This document shows, one piece after another, positions 1 through 8,413 of a stretch of DNA of 64,000 nt (positions are counted from its first letter, which is position 1; the number at the start of each line of letters is the position of its first letter). Source of the stretch: UBA2330 sp049293015. Its GTDB lineage: Bacteria > Bacteroidota > Ignavibacteria > Tepidaquicellales > Tepidaquicellaceae. The DNA is taken from the NCBI GenBank assembly GCA_049293015.1, contig JBATSB010000109.1, positions 8,444 through 72,443 of the forward strand. The letters are read 5' to 3'. Below the pieces are notes generated by a model. It had not been told where the DNA came from. It saw only the letters and a list, made by a program, of their open reading frames with translations, and did not search any database. Position numbers and translations under genes: made by a program.

Positions 1-1
1 T

Positions 2-343
2 ATTATAAATAATGCAACTCTTGAATTTACATTAGATAATTCACTATCATACATTACAGATGAAACCGATAAAAGTATCGTGATTGGAATGGTGGTTGAC
101 AGTGTTACAAAAACTGACAGCATATTTACACCTGCATTTCTTTCTGACACCATAGTATATTCTATAAGTTTAAATTCAGTATTTCAGAGATGGAACTCCG
201 GCATTATGCCAAATCTTGGAATTACTTTGAAAAATGCTTCTGAAGTTCAGAACCTTGATAACTTTGCAATTTATTCATCTGCATATTCTGATCCTACTAA
301 ACGACCGAGATTAAAAATCACTTATACACCAAGAATACAATGA
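2..343 (+). CDS. C-terminal part of a secreted/surface protein (5' end outside window)
   Basis: The reading frame is open from base 2, upstream of the first in-frame ATG at base 80, so this is the 3' end of a longer gene. The visible 113 residues are beta-rich and end with the short motif DPTKRPRLKITY. That ending is typical of the last strand of DNRLRE/carbohydrate-binding-like beta-sandwich domains in secreted FCB-group proteins. The stop overlaps the next ATG (ATGA), so it is co-transcribed and probably translationally coupled with the outer-membrane protein that follows. The family is inferred from the C-terminal motif only; the rest of the protein is not visible. Confidence 0.6.
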   Translation: MINNATLEFTLDNSLSYITDETDKSIVIGMVVDSVTKTDSIFTPAFLSDTIVYSISLNSVFQRWNSGIMPNLGITLKNASEVQNLDNFAIYSSAYSDPTKRPRLKITYTPRIQ

Positions 344-1590
344 GAAAATTATTAATTATACTGGCATTACTTTCGCTTTTTTCAAAACCTTCTTTATCGC
401 AGGTTGAAATTGCCGGAGGTTCTCCTTATTCATTATTTGGGATCGGTGATATACTTTATTTTACAAGTCAGAGAACTTACGGTATGGGTATTACAGGCGT
501 ATCGCTTCTTGGTAATTATGTAAACAATCTGAATCCTGCAACTGTAACAAGAATAAACGCTACTACAATAAATCTGAATTTTAATTACGGATTCCTTAAA
601 TCTAAAAGCAGTACTTCCGTTAACAATGTTTCAAACGGAGATCTGCTGGGAATTAATATCGGCATTCCTTTTGATCAGAGCAGAGGCTGGGTAATGACTC
701 TCGGCTTTAATCCATACAGCGATGTAAATTATAACGTTGGATTAAAAGGTACAATCGGTGGTCAGAATTATACTCAAAATTATTCAGGCACAGGAGGACT
801 TTCACGTATAAATATTGGAATGGCATACAGCATATTAAATGAAATAAATGTAGGTCTTGAATATAATTATTCATTTGGTGAAATAAAAAATCAGAACAAT
901 ATAGATTTTACAAATGCCAATTACGTTGACACAAAAATAAACACTCAGACTGATTTTCAGAAATCATATTTAAAAGGCGGTTTCGTATTAGAGTTAGGGA
1001 AAATATTAAGAATCTTAAGTATCAGATCTTTTACAATGGGATTTGTATTTCAGTCAGGACTAAATCTGAATGCATCTGAAAGCGAGATTTACAATAACTC
1101 GATAAGCAATGATACTATCAGCCTTAATGAAGGTCAGATAGAAATACCAAATACTTATGGAGTCGGGTTTTCAAATACATTTAATAACAGGTTTACTGTA
1201 AGTACTGACCTGCTCTATCAGGACTGGAGTAATTACAGAGTATATGGTGAGGCAGTAGAAGGATTTCAGCAGTCGTACAGAGCAGGACTAGGTGTCGAAT
1301 TTCTGCCAAGTGAAACCAATATTAGTTTCTGGGGCAGAAATGCTTACAGATTAGGCGCGTTTTATCAAACTTCATATTATAAGGTAAATGATCAGAGTAT
1401 AAATACATTAGGATTCAGAGCCGGCATAAATATTCCGATCAGCAGATATAACTCTCTGGATTTTGCAGCTAACTATTCATTCAGAGGTGAAACAGAAAAC
1501 GGTCTTGTAAAAGATGAGTTCCTTAATTTTACAGCCGGTGTAAACTTCGGAGAACTTTGGTTTATAAGACCAAGTGACGAGGACAGATAA
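340..1590 (+). CDS. outer-membrane beta-barrel protein, FadL/PorV-like
   Basis: A 416-residue protein with a signal peptide (residues 1-20, cut after SLSQ), then a glycine- and aromatic-rich sequence of alternating strands. The mature N-terminus (SPYSLFGIGD..., then an NPATV motif near residue 65) resembles FadL/TodX and PorV-type barrels, where a small N-terminal segment plugs the barrel and an asparagine-proline pair is conserved. The C-terminus lacks a T9SS domain, as expected for a barrel inserted in the outer membrane. The gene overlaps the preceding secreted-protein gene by 4 bp, suggesting the pair works together at the surface. The substrate is unknown. Confidence 0.6.
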   Translation: MRKLLIILALLSLFSKPSLSQVEIAGGSPYSLFGIGDILYFTSQRTYGMGITGVSLLGNYVNNLNPATVTRINATTINLNFNYGFLKSKSSTSVNNVSNGDLLGINIGIPFDQSRGWVMTLGFNPYSDVNYNVGLKGTIGGQNYTQNYSGTGGLSRINIGMAYSILNEINVGLEYNYSFGEIKNQNNIDFTNANYVDTKINTQTDFQKSYLKGGFVLELGKILRILSIRSFTMGFVFQSGLNLNASESEIYNNSISNDTISLNEGQIEIPNTYGVGFSNTFNNRFTVSTDLLYQDWSNYRVYGEAVEGFQQSYRAGLGVEFLPSETNISFWGRNAYRLGAFYQTSYYKVNDQSINTLGFRAGINIPISRYNSLDFAANYSFRGETENGLVKDEFLNFTAGVNFGELWFIRPSDEDR

Positions 1591-1626
1591 TTTAAAAAAA
1601 GAATTTTATAAAAAAATAAGTATAAA

Positions 1627-2952
1627 ATGGAATCTACTACTAATAATATCAGACATGAACTTCACCAATACGATAAAGAAATTTATGATGCAATAAATAA
1701 AGAGACGCTTCGTCAGGCAGAGAAACTTGAATTAATAGCTTCAGAAAATTTTGTATCAAAAGCTGTGATACAAGCGATCGGTTCTGTATTGACAAATAAA
1801 TATGCTGAAGGATATCCGGGTAAAAGATATTATGGAGGATGTGAATATGTTGATATAGCTGAGGATCTTGCACGTGACAGAGCTAAAGAATTATTCGGAG
1901 CTGAGTATGTGAACGTACAGCCGCACTCAGGAAGTCAGGCAAACATGGCTGTGTATTTTACACTTGTAAAGCCCGGTGATAAAGTAATGGGCATGGACCT
2001 TTCTCATGGAGGACATCTTACACACGGATCTCCTGTGAATTTCTCAGGACAGCTTTATGATTTTACGCAATACGGAATTAATCCCGAGACGGAATTATTA
2101 GATTATGATCTGATCGAACAGGTTGCTATAAAGGAAAAGCCAAAGATGATAACGGTAGGTGCAAGTGCTTATTCGAGAAATATAGATTATAAAAAATTCA
2201 GAGAGATCGCTGATAAGATCAATGCATTCCTTTGGGCTGACATTGCTCATCCTGCAGGACTCATTGCAAAAAAACTATTGAATGATCCCATACCTTATTG
2301 TCATATCGTAACCACAACAACTCACAAGACTCTACGGGGTCCGAGAGGCGGCATGATTATGATTGGAAAAGATTTTGAAAATCCGTTTGGTAAAGTAGCT
2401 CCGAAATCCGGCAGGATAAAAATGATGAGTGAACTTATTGATTCAATGGTAATGCCCGGAATTCAAGGCGGTCCGCTTATGCATGTGATCGCTGCAAAGG
2501 CAGTAGCTTTTAAGGAAGCATTAGAAGATGATTTTAAAACATACTGTGAACAGGTAATAAAGAATGCTCAGGCTTTTGCAAAAAAACTTGTTTCAATGGA
2601 TTACAAAGTTATTTCAGGAGGTACAGATAATCACCTGATGCTTGTGGATCTGAGAAATAAAAACATATCGGGAAAAGCCGCAGAAGAAGCTCTTGACCAT
2701 GTAGGTATTACTTGTAATAAAAATTCAGTTCCTTTTGACGATAAAAGTCCGCTCGTAACCAGTGGTATAAGAATCGGAACACCGGCTCTTACTACCAGAG
2801 GAATGAATGAAAACGATATGGAACAGATAGCTTTGATGATCGATAAAATTATTTCCGATCCGAAAAATGAAGACGTAAAAAAAGATGTAAGTGAAGAGGT
2901 CAGATCACTTACTTCAAAGTTTAAACTCTATGACGATATTCAAACCGGTTAA
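1627..2952 (+). CDS. glyA: serine hydroxymethyltransferase
   Basis: A 441-residue cytoplasmic PLP enzyme interconverting serine and glycine with tetrahydrofolate as one-carbon acceptor. The N-terminal LIASENFVS and EGYPGKRYYGG blocks are hallmark SHMT sequences. The PLP lysine is K234 in TTTTHKTLRGPRGG, and the IQGGP motif follows. Length is normal for bacterial GlyA (410-440), with a slightly long lysine- and aspartate-rich C-terminus. It starts 36 bp after the barrel gene and 15 bp before tatC, so the three may share a transcript. Identification is secure from the motifs. Confidence 0.97.
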   Translation: MESTTNNIRHELHQYDKEIYDAINKETLRQAEKLELIASENFVSKAVIQAIGSVLTNKYAEGYPGKRYYGGCEYVDIAEDLARDRAKELFGAEYVNVQPHSGSQANMAVYFTLVKPGDKVMGMDLSHGGHLTHGSPVNFSGQLYDFTQYGINPETELLDYDLIEQVAIKEKPKMITVGASAYSRNIDYKKFREIADKINAFLWADIAHPAGLIAKKLLNDPIPYCHIVTTTTHKTLRGPRGGMIMIGKDFENPFGKVAPKSGRIKMMSELIDSMVMPGIQGGPLMHVIAAKAVAFKEALEDDFKTYCEQVIKNAQAFAKKLVSMDYKVISGGTDNHLMLVDLRNKNISGKAAEEALDHVGITCNKNSVPFDDKSPLVTSGIRIGTPALTTRGMNENDMEQIALMIDKIISDPKNEDVKKDVSEEVRSLTSKFKLYDDIQTG

Positions 2953-2967
2953 TCTGATAAAATAAAT

Positions 2968-3756
2968 ATGATTACCGATCCTCAAAATGATCAGGAAAAT
3001 ACGGACAGCGGAAATGCTCCGGATGAGATGTCATTTCTTGAACACCTTGAAGAATTAAGGTGGAGGATAATAAAATCTGCTGTCGGTGTAATTATAGCTT
3101 CAATAGTTGTCGGTATATTTATAAGCTGGATAATGGATAATGTCTTACTGATGCCTGCCACTAAAACAAATCCTCCTTTGAAGTTACAAAATATAAAACC
3201 TTTCGGTCAGTTTACTCTTTACATGGAAGTTATTATTTTTGGAGGAATTATATTAAGCATCCCGAATTTGATTTATCAGTTCTGGAAATTCATAGAACCT
3301 GCTCTGAATCCGGGAGAAGGCAGTTACATTAAAAGCATTGTAGTTTTTTCAAGCTTCTGTTTTATTGCCGGAAATTTATTTGCGTATTTTGTATTGCTCC
3401 CGAGTGCATTAGAATTTTTTGCCTCATTTGGATCGTCGATTATTGACAACATTATTGCTATTGATGAATATTTCAGTTTTATAATTTCTACTATACTTGC
3501 AGCAGGGTTAGTGTTTGAACTGCCGATGATCTCATTTTTTTTATCAAAGGTTGGAATATTGAAACCTGAGTTTATGAGAAAATACAGAAAGCATGCAATA
3601 ATATTAATACTTCTTGCAGCAGGTATTCTTACACCTAGTCCTGACGTTACAAGTCAGCTTCTGTTAGCGGGACCTTTATTTATTTTATATGAGATCAGCA
3701 TTTTTATCTGTAAATTTTCACAAAAGAAAAAACCTGCAGGAGAGAATCCCGCTTAA
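2968..3756 (+). CDS. tatC: Sec-independent protein translocase subunit TatC
   Basis: A 262-residue polytopic membrane protein. It carries the TatC N-terminal signature (SFLEHLEELRWRI, residues 22-34), which with the first cytoplasmic loop recognises twin-arginine signal peptides, followed by about six membrane spans. The conserved FxKF-like region (YQFWKFIEPAL) precedes TM3, and the PSPD motif lies near TM6. No tatA/tatB is in the window. A plausible client is the Rieske protein at 32333-32848, which has a twin-arginine N-terminus. The gene lies 15 bp after glyA and 17 bp before the prenyl synthase, consistent with a housekeeping operon. Confidence 0.95.
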   Translation: MITDPQNDQENTDSGNAPDEMSFLEHLEELRWRIIKSAVGVIIASIVVGIFISWIMDNVLLMPATKTNPPLKLQNIKPFGQFTLYMEVIIFGGIILSIPNLIYQFWKFIEPALNPGEGSYIKSIVVFSSFCFIAGNLFAYFVLLPSALEFFASFGSSIIDNIIAIDEYFSFIISTILAAGLVFELPMISFFLSKVGILKPEFMRKYRKHAIILILLAAGILTPSPDVTSQLLLAGPLFILYEISIFICKFSQKKKPAGENPA

Positions 3757-3773
3757 TAAATAAATTTTTTGAT

Positions 3774-4742
3774 TTGAATCTTAAGACAATTTCCAAACCT
3801 GTACAAAAAGAATTAGAGATCTTTGACAAAAAATTTTCAGCATCTCTGAAATCCAAAGTTGCGCTGATCGATCTTATTACAAAATACATTCTCAAACAAA
3901 AGGGTAAAAAGATAAGACCGGTTCTTGTACTTCTTTCTGCAAAGCTGTGCGGGGAAATAAGCGAAAGATCATATATAGCAGCTAATTTAGTAGAACTTCT
4001 TCATACTGCTACTCTTATCCATGACGATGTAGTAGATGAGGCAAAGACAAGAAGAGGTATTGCTTCTATAAATGCAGTCTGGAAAAATAAAGCATCCGTT
4101 CTTATCGGAGATTATCTTCTTTCAAAAGGACTGCTGACGGCAATTGACAACAATGAATTTGAATTTCTAAAATTAACTTCCGAAGCTGTAAAAAGCATGA
4201 GTGAAGGTGAATTGCTGCAGATACAAAAAGCTAGAAATTTTGATGCGACAGAAGAAACATATTTCAAGATCATCTCTGACAAAACAGCTTCACTTATCAA
4301 AACCTGCTGCAAACTCGGAGCTTTGAGCACTGCTGAAAATAATGACATGGTTGATAAGCTTGGTATATACGGTGAAAATATCGGAATTGCATTTCAGCTT
4401 ACAGATGACATTCTCGATTATACAGGAAGGAAAAAATTACTTGGTAAATCGACAGGCAATGATCTGAAAGAAAAGAAATTCACGCTGCCGCTTATAATGT
4501 CCCTGAAAAATGCACCTGGAAAGAAGTCAAATGAAATTATGAAATTAATAAAAAGTGATTCTACAAAAAAATTTGATAAAGTATATGATTTTGTAATTGA
4601 ATATGGAGGAATAGATCATACAATTGCAAAAGCAAAAGAGCATTCAAAAACTGCTGTTGATGCTCTTAATACTTTTAATGATTGTGATGCAAAAGATTCT
4701 TTGATTGAGTTTGCAGAAATAATCAGTGGAAGAGAATTCTAA
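3774..4742 (+). CDS. polyprenyl diphosphate synthase (long-chain, trans)
   Basis: A 322-residue all-alpha isoprenoid synthase that condenses isopentenyl diphosphate onto an allylic diphosphate, probably for the quinone side chain. Both aspartate-rich motifs are present: DDVVD (residues 84-88) and DDILD (211-215), plus the KGKKIRP substrate-binding block (43-49). The residues just before the first DDxxD are small (A79, T80), which fits a long-chain (hexa- to octaprenyl) rather than a farnesyl/geranyl product; the exact chain length is inference. It starts with TTG, and no ATG upstream gives a sensible N-terminus. It is 17 bp behind tatC, and the downstream neighbour is convergent. Confidence 0.9.
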   Translation: MNLKTISKPVQKELEIFDKKFSASLKSKVALIDLITKYILKQKGKKIRPVLVLLSAKLCGEISERSYIAANLVELLHTATLIHDDVVDEAKTRRGIASINAVWKNKASVLIGDYLLSKGLLTAIDNNEFEFLKLTSEAVKSMSEGELLQIQKARNFDATEETYFKIISDKTASLIKTCCKLGALSTAENNDMVDKLGIYGENIGIAFQLTDDILDYTGRKKLLGKSTGNDLKEKKFTLPLIMSLKNAPGKKSNEIMKLIKSDSTKKFDKVYDFVIEYGGIDHTIAKAKEHSKTAVDALNTFNDCDAKDSLIEFAEIISGREF

Positions 4743-4752
4743 ATACCAATAT

Positions 4753-6537
4753 TTACTGTACGTTTTTATACATTTCTTCAATTTCCTTTTCATATAATTT
4801 TCCGACTACATTTCTTTTTACTTTCATCGTAGGTGTAAGCTCACCGCTTTCAATCGTAAATGGCTTTTCCAATAAAGTGATTTTTCTGATACGTTCGTAA
4901 TTTGCAAGATCCTTCTGAACAACATCAATTTCTTTTTGAATCAGTTTAATAAGTCTTGGATCTTTTAAAAGATCAAAATATTTTTCATATGTAACTCCGT
5001 TCTTTTTTGCAAAAACAGTCAGCTCATTTTTTTCAGTAACTATCAGCGCTGATACATACATCCTTTCATTTCCGATGACCATAATATTTTCAATGAAATC
5101 TAAATGCGATACAAGTTCTTCAATCTGTGTCGGTGAAATATATTTCCCTCCGGAAGATTTGAACAGTGATTTTTTTCTATCAGTGATCTTCAGAAAACCT
5201 TCACTGTCAAGCTCGCCAATATCACCGGTGTAAAGCCATCCGTCTTTTATTGTTCCTGCTGTAGAGTTTTCATCTTTGTAATAACCTTCCATTACAAGAT
5301 CCCCTTTTACTGTAATTTCATTTTCATCGGTAAAGTGTAATTGTACGCCATTCAATATTTTTCCTACAGTCCCATAATGATTGTCATCAGGATGATTTAC
5401 AGAGATCACCGGTGAAGTCTCTGTGAGACCGTATCCTTCAAGTATCATCAGACCGATCCTGTCAAAAAACTCTCCGATATTTTTATTCAAAGCGCCACCA
5501 CCCGACACAAAAAATCTTATGTGGTTTCCTGTCTTATCTCTGATCTTTTTATAAACTAATTTGTCAACGATTTTCCATTTAATACTTTTTTTAGAAATGG
5601 ATTTATCTTTAGCAATTTCTACTGCCCAGAGAAATATCTTTTTCTGAAAATTACTTTTCATAGACTCAGGACTTTTCATTAGTCTGTTATAGATCTTGTC
5701 AAGAAGGCGCGGTACTGTAATTACTATTGTAGGCTTTACTTCTTTGAGCTGAACCGAAAGAGTATCTATATTTTGGGCAAAATAAATTTCCGCTCCGGAA
5801 AAAAAAGCAAGATAGTAACCTGCTACTCTTTCATAGCCGTGTGAATATGGCAGATAGGAAAGGAATCTGTCAGTCTCATTTATCGTCAGTACTTCCATGC
5901 ATGCCTGAATATTACTGCTTAGATTTTTATGAGAAAGCATTACACCTTTGGGAATTCCAGTTGTTCCTGAAGTGTATATTATTGTAACGAGGTCATGAAT
6001 TTTAATATGAGCAGAAGCAGATTTGAGAAATTCTATTATTTCATTTGTAGATGTATTTACATTTGTATCAATAATTTCAGAAAAATTTTTAACGGGATCA
6101 TTAGAATATTTATCTAAATCTATTTCATTAAAGACAATAATTTTTTCAAGAGCAGGTAAATTGTTTTTTAATGAAATTACTTTTTCAAGCAAATGAGAAT
6201 TTGAAACAAAACAGACTTTTACAGAACTGTCTTTTAAAATATACTCCATTTGCCCGCCTGCTAAAGATGTATAGACCGGTACAGAAATAATATTCATGAA
6301 AATGCATGCAAAATCAACAGCCGCCCATTCTGTACGATTCTCTGAAATTATTGCAATCCTGTCACCATTAGAAATCCCTGCTGACCTGAAGTATAGAGTA
6401 ACTTTGTAAATATCATTTAAAAACTCTTCAAAGGATTTTGGAATATACTCATCATCTATTTTTGTATAAAAAATGTTTTTATCAGGATTAAACTTAACGG
6501 AAGTTTCAAAAAACATTTCAGGAAGCGTACTTTTCAT
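4753..6537 (-). CDS. long-chain-fatty-acid--CoA ligase (AMP-forming)
   Basis: A 594-residue ANL-superfamily enzyme activating fatty acids with ATP and CoA. The P-loop-like motif IIYTSGTTGIPKG is at residues 186-198. The A5 motif (EGYGLTETSP) and A7 motif (YTGDIG) follow in order, and the C-terminal lid contains the DRKKSLFKSSGGKYISP segment. Length and the GGGALN block match the FAA1/FadD15-type long-chain ligases of Bacteroidota rather than the shorter acetyl-CoA synthetases. It is monocistronic and convergent with the prenyl synthase (10 bp apart). The 203 bp upstream is shared with the divergent barrel gene at 6741. Confidence 0.93.
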   Translation of the reverse strand: MKSTLPEMFFETSVKFNPDKNIFYTKIDDEYIPKSFEEFLNDIYKVTLYFRSAGISNGDRIAIISENRTEWAAVDFACIFMNIISVPVYTSLAGGQMEYILKDSSVKVCFVSNSHLLEKVISLKNNLPALEKIIVFNEIDLDKYSNDPVKNFSEIIDTNVNTSTNEIIEFLKSASAHIKIHDLVTIIYTSGTTGIPKGVMLSHKNLSSNIQACMEVLTINETDRFLSYLPYSHGYERVAGYYLAFFSGAEIYFAQNIDTLSVQLKEVKPTIVITVPRLLDKIYNRLMKSPESMKSNFQKKIFLWAVEIAKDKSISKKSIKWKIVDKLVYKKIRDKTGNHIRFFVSGGGALNKNIGEFFDRIGLMILEGYGLTETSPVISVNHPDDNHYGTVGKILNGVQLHFTDENEITVKGDLVMEGYYKDENSTAGTIKDGWLYTGDIGELDSEGFLKITDRKKSLFKSSGGKYISPTQIEELVSHLDFIENIMVIGNERMYVSALIVTEKNELTVFAKKNGVTYEKYFDLLKDPRLIKLIQKEIDVVQKDLANYERIRKITLLEKPFTIESGELTPTMKVKRNVVGKLYEKEIEEMYKNVQ

Positions 6538-6740
6538 TTATCTATTCTAAATGATTAATTATATGGACAATTTCACGAAAGAATGTTAAGATTTTTCTCT
6601 GATGAATTTATCATTGAATATTTAAATATAATTCAAAACTAAAGAAACCGAGTTAATATATACTTGATTGTTTTAAATCAAAATACTAATTTGAATCTAA
6701 AATATTCCGAAATAAAATTATATTTACGAAAGGAAAATCC

Positions 6741-7520
6741 ATGAAAAGAACCATACTTTTTTTACTCATAATAGTATCGTTATTCATTTTAAATGATTTG
6801 AACGCTCAGACCAATAAAGTAATATATACTTACACTAAACCATCCTGGACGGTTGGGTTTGGTCCTGCCTGGAATCTGGCAACTAACGATGCTTACGGAA
6901 GAGCAAACTACAGCACAAATGCCCAGGTTCTCAGAGATAACTACGGAATGAGATGGGGATGGGGTGGATATATTTTTGGAAAATATTCTCCCGGAAAAAC
7001 TAAAGCAGACAGAATATTTCTTGGATTTGACTATAAAGGAATGACCAATACAGATTTTGAATCCGGTGCAAATAAAACCAGTTATGATATAATGACATTT
7101 GATGCAGGTTATGAATATGTATTTCGTCCGGGTTCTAGCAGCAGATTCTGGAGTTATTATGGATTAGGATTAACAGGTAATCTGATCTCTGGAGAGTTTA
7201 TTCCAAGTAATCCAACAGCAACAAATTTTACAAGAAATATGGAATCAACATTCAGAGTCGGTATGGAAATTAAAGCAGGTCTGGAATTTGTTATTAATAA
7301 CTCAAAAAGAAATCTTGGTATTAATGTAGGCGGCAGATATAATCTTACAAACTTGTTTAATGCAGATAATGCATTACCTACAGCAGGGCAGACAAGTAAT
7401 TTTAATCTTAATGACGGCGGAGAAGCCGGGGGTCCGGGATTTAAAAGATATATCGGAATTTTTAGTTTAGATGTAGGGTTGAACATTTACCCTGATGTAA
7501 CAAAAAAGCCAATAAAATAA
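6741..7520 (+). CDS. outer-membrane beta-barrel protein (unknown family)
   Basis: A 259-residue protein with a signal peptide (residues 1-22, ending LNAQ) followed by alternating hydrophobic/polar strands rich in Gly, Tyr and Phe (e.g. WTVGFGPAWNL, FWSYYGLGLTGN), typical of small OmpA/OmpW-like 8-10 stranded barrels. No lipobox and no T9SS domain are seen. A purine-rich AAAGGAAAA lies just before the ATG. It heads the surface locus 6741-11981. A specific function cannot be assigned. Confidence 0.55.
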   Translation: MKRTILFLLIIVSLFILNDLNAQTNKVIYTYTKPSWTVGFGPAWNLATNDAYGRANYSTNAQVLRDNYGMRWGWGGYIFGKYSPGKTKADRIFLGFDYKGMTNTDFESGANKTSYDIMTFDAGYEYVFRPGSSSRFWSYYGLGLTGNLISGEFIPSNPTATNFTRNMESTFRVGMEIKAGLEFVINNSKRNLGINVGGRYNLTNLFNADNALPTAGQTSNFNLNDGGEAGGPGFKRYIGIFSLDVGLNIYPDVTKKPIK

Positions 7521-7594
7521 TAATTTATTATTAATCAACCAAAACTCAAACACATAAAGATATTTTACTTATTAGGTTAATTTAATTTTATTTT

Positions 7595-8413
7595 ATTAAG
7601 ATCATCAAAAATAATAAGTATATATTCGCAGTAATATTAATCAGTATTACTGCGATTTTTTTCTATTCCTGCGAAAGCGATAATGACAGCGTTATAGACC
7701 CTTCTATTTCAGCTCCTTTATTATCAAATGTTTATGTTTCCGCCGATACTGTATTCACTACTTCAGCTAATCCTGATATTTCATTTTTCACTTCAATACA
7801 GGTAAATCTAAATGGAGGTACTGCACTTGATTATATGAACTGCAGTGTCAAAGATCCATCTGGAAATATAATTGCTACGATTGCCATGTCGGATAATGGA
7901 GTATTTCCTGATACAACTGCCGGTGACGGCAAATATAGTGCTGCTGTGAATGTAACTAATATCAGTTGTCTGTTAGTTGGAAATTACGCTATTGATTATC
8001 TTGCTTTAAATACTTCCGGACTTTACAGTAATCAAATCGTTTCAAATATAAGTGTTGTAAATTCAGCTAATATGCCACCGGTTATAACAGGAACAAACCT
8101 TCCGGACAGTGTCGTAAGACCTTTGCCGGGAGATTCTCTTTTACTTACAATTTCCATAAACGCAAATGACCCTGATGGAATCTGCGATTTGAAAGATGTT
8201 ACTTTTGTAACTGTCAGACCTAACGGAGTTATTTTCCCTCCTATTCCAATGTCTGATAATGGTAATGGTGAATTTTTATTTTCAAACTATGTTTCTTACA
8301 GCACCGATCCGACTTCTTACGGATATTTTAAATATACTTTTACTGCAAAGGACAGATCTAATTTAGAAAGCATTCCTGTTAAAGACAGCATCAAATTTGT
8401 ATTGCCACAATGA
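7595..8413 (+). CDS. secreted lipoprotein with Ig-like domains, apparent AUU start
   Basis: The frame is open from just after a TAA at 7583, and residues before the first ATG (7835) encode a textbook lipoprotein signal: a basic N-terminus (KIIKNNK), a hydrophobic core and the lipobox FYSC followed by acidic residues (ESDND). There is no ATG, GTG or TTG in this stretch. The only start-like codons are AUU at 7595 and AUC at 7601/7604. Starting at 7595 gives 272 residues. The body has two Ig/cadherin-like repeats, each with an M-S-D-N-G motif (DPSGNIIATIAMSDNG; later IPMSDNGNGEF). The stop overlaps the next ATG by 4 bp. The lipid anchor is predicted by motif; the role is unknown but tied to the propeller protein downstream. 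Confidence 0.7.
   Translation: MKIIKNNKYIFAVILISITAIFFYSCESDNDSVIDPSISAPLLSNVYVSADTVFTTSANPDISFFTSIQVNLNGGTALDYMNCSVKDPSGNIIATIAMSDNGVFPDTTAGDGKYSAAVNVTNISCLLVGNYAIDYLALNTSGLYSNQIVSNISVVNSANMPPVITGTNLPDSVVRPLPGDSLLLTISINANDPDGICDLKDVTFVTVRPNGVIFPPIPMSDNGNGEFLFSNYVSYSTDPTSYGYFKYTFTAKDRSNLESIPVKDSIKFVLPQ

Noticed and set aside
7157..7486. 109-residue minus-strand ORF inside the 6741 barrel gene
   Set aside because: Antisense shadow with proline/leucine-rich translation and no start context.
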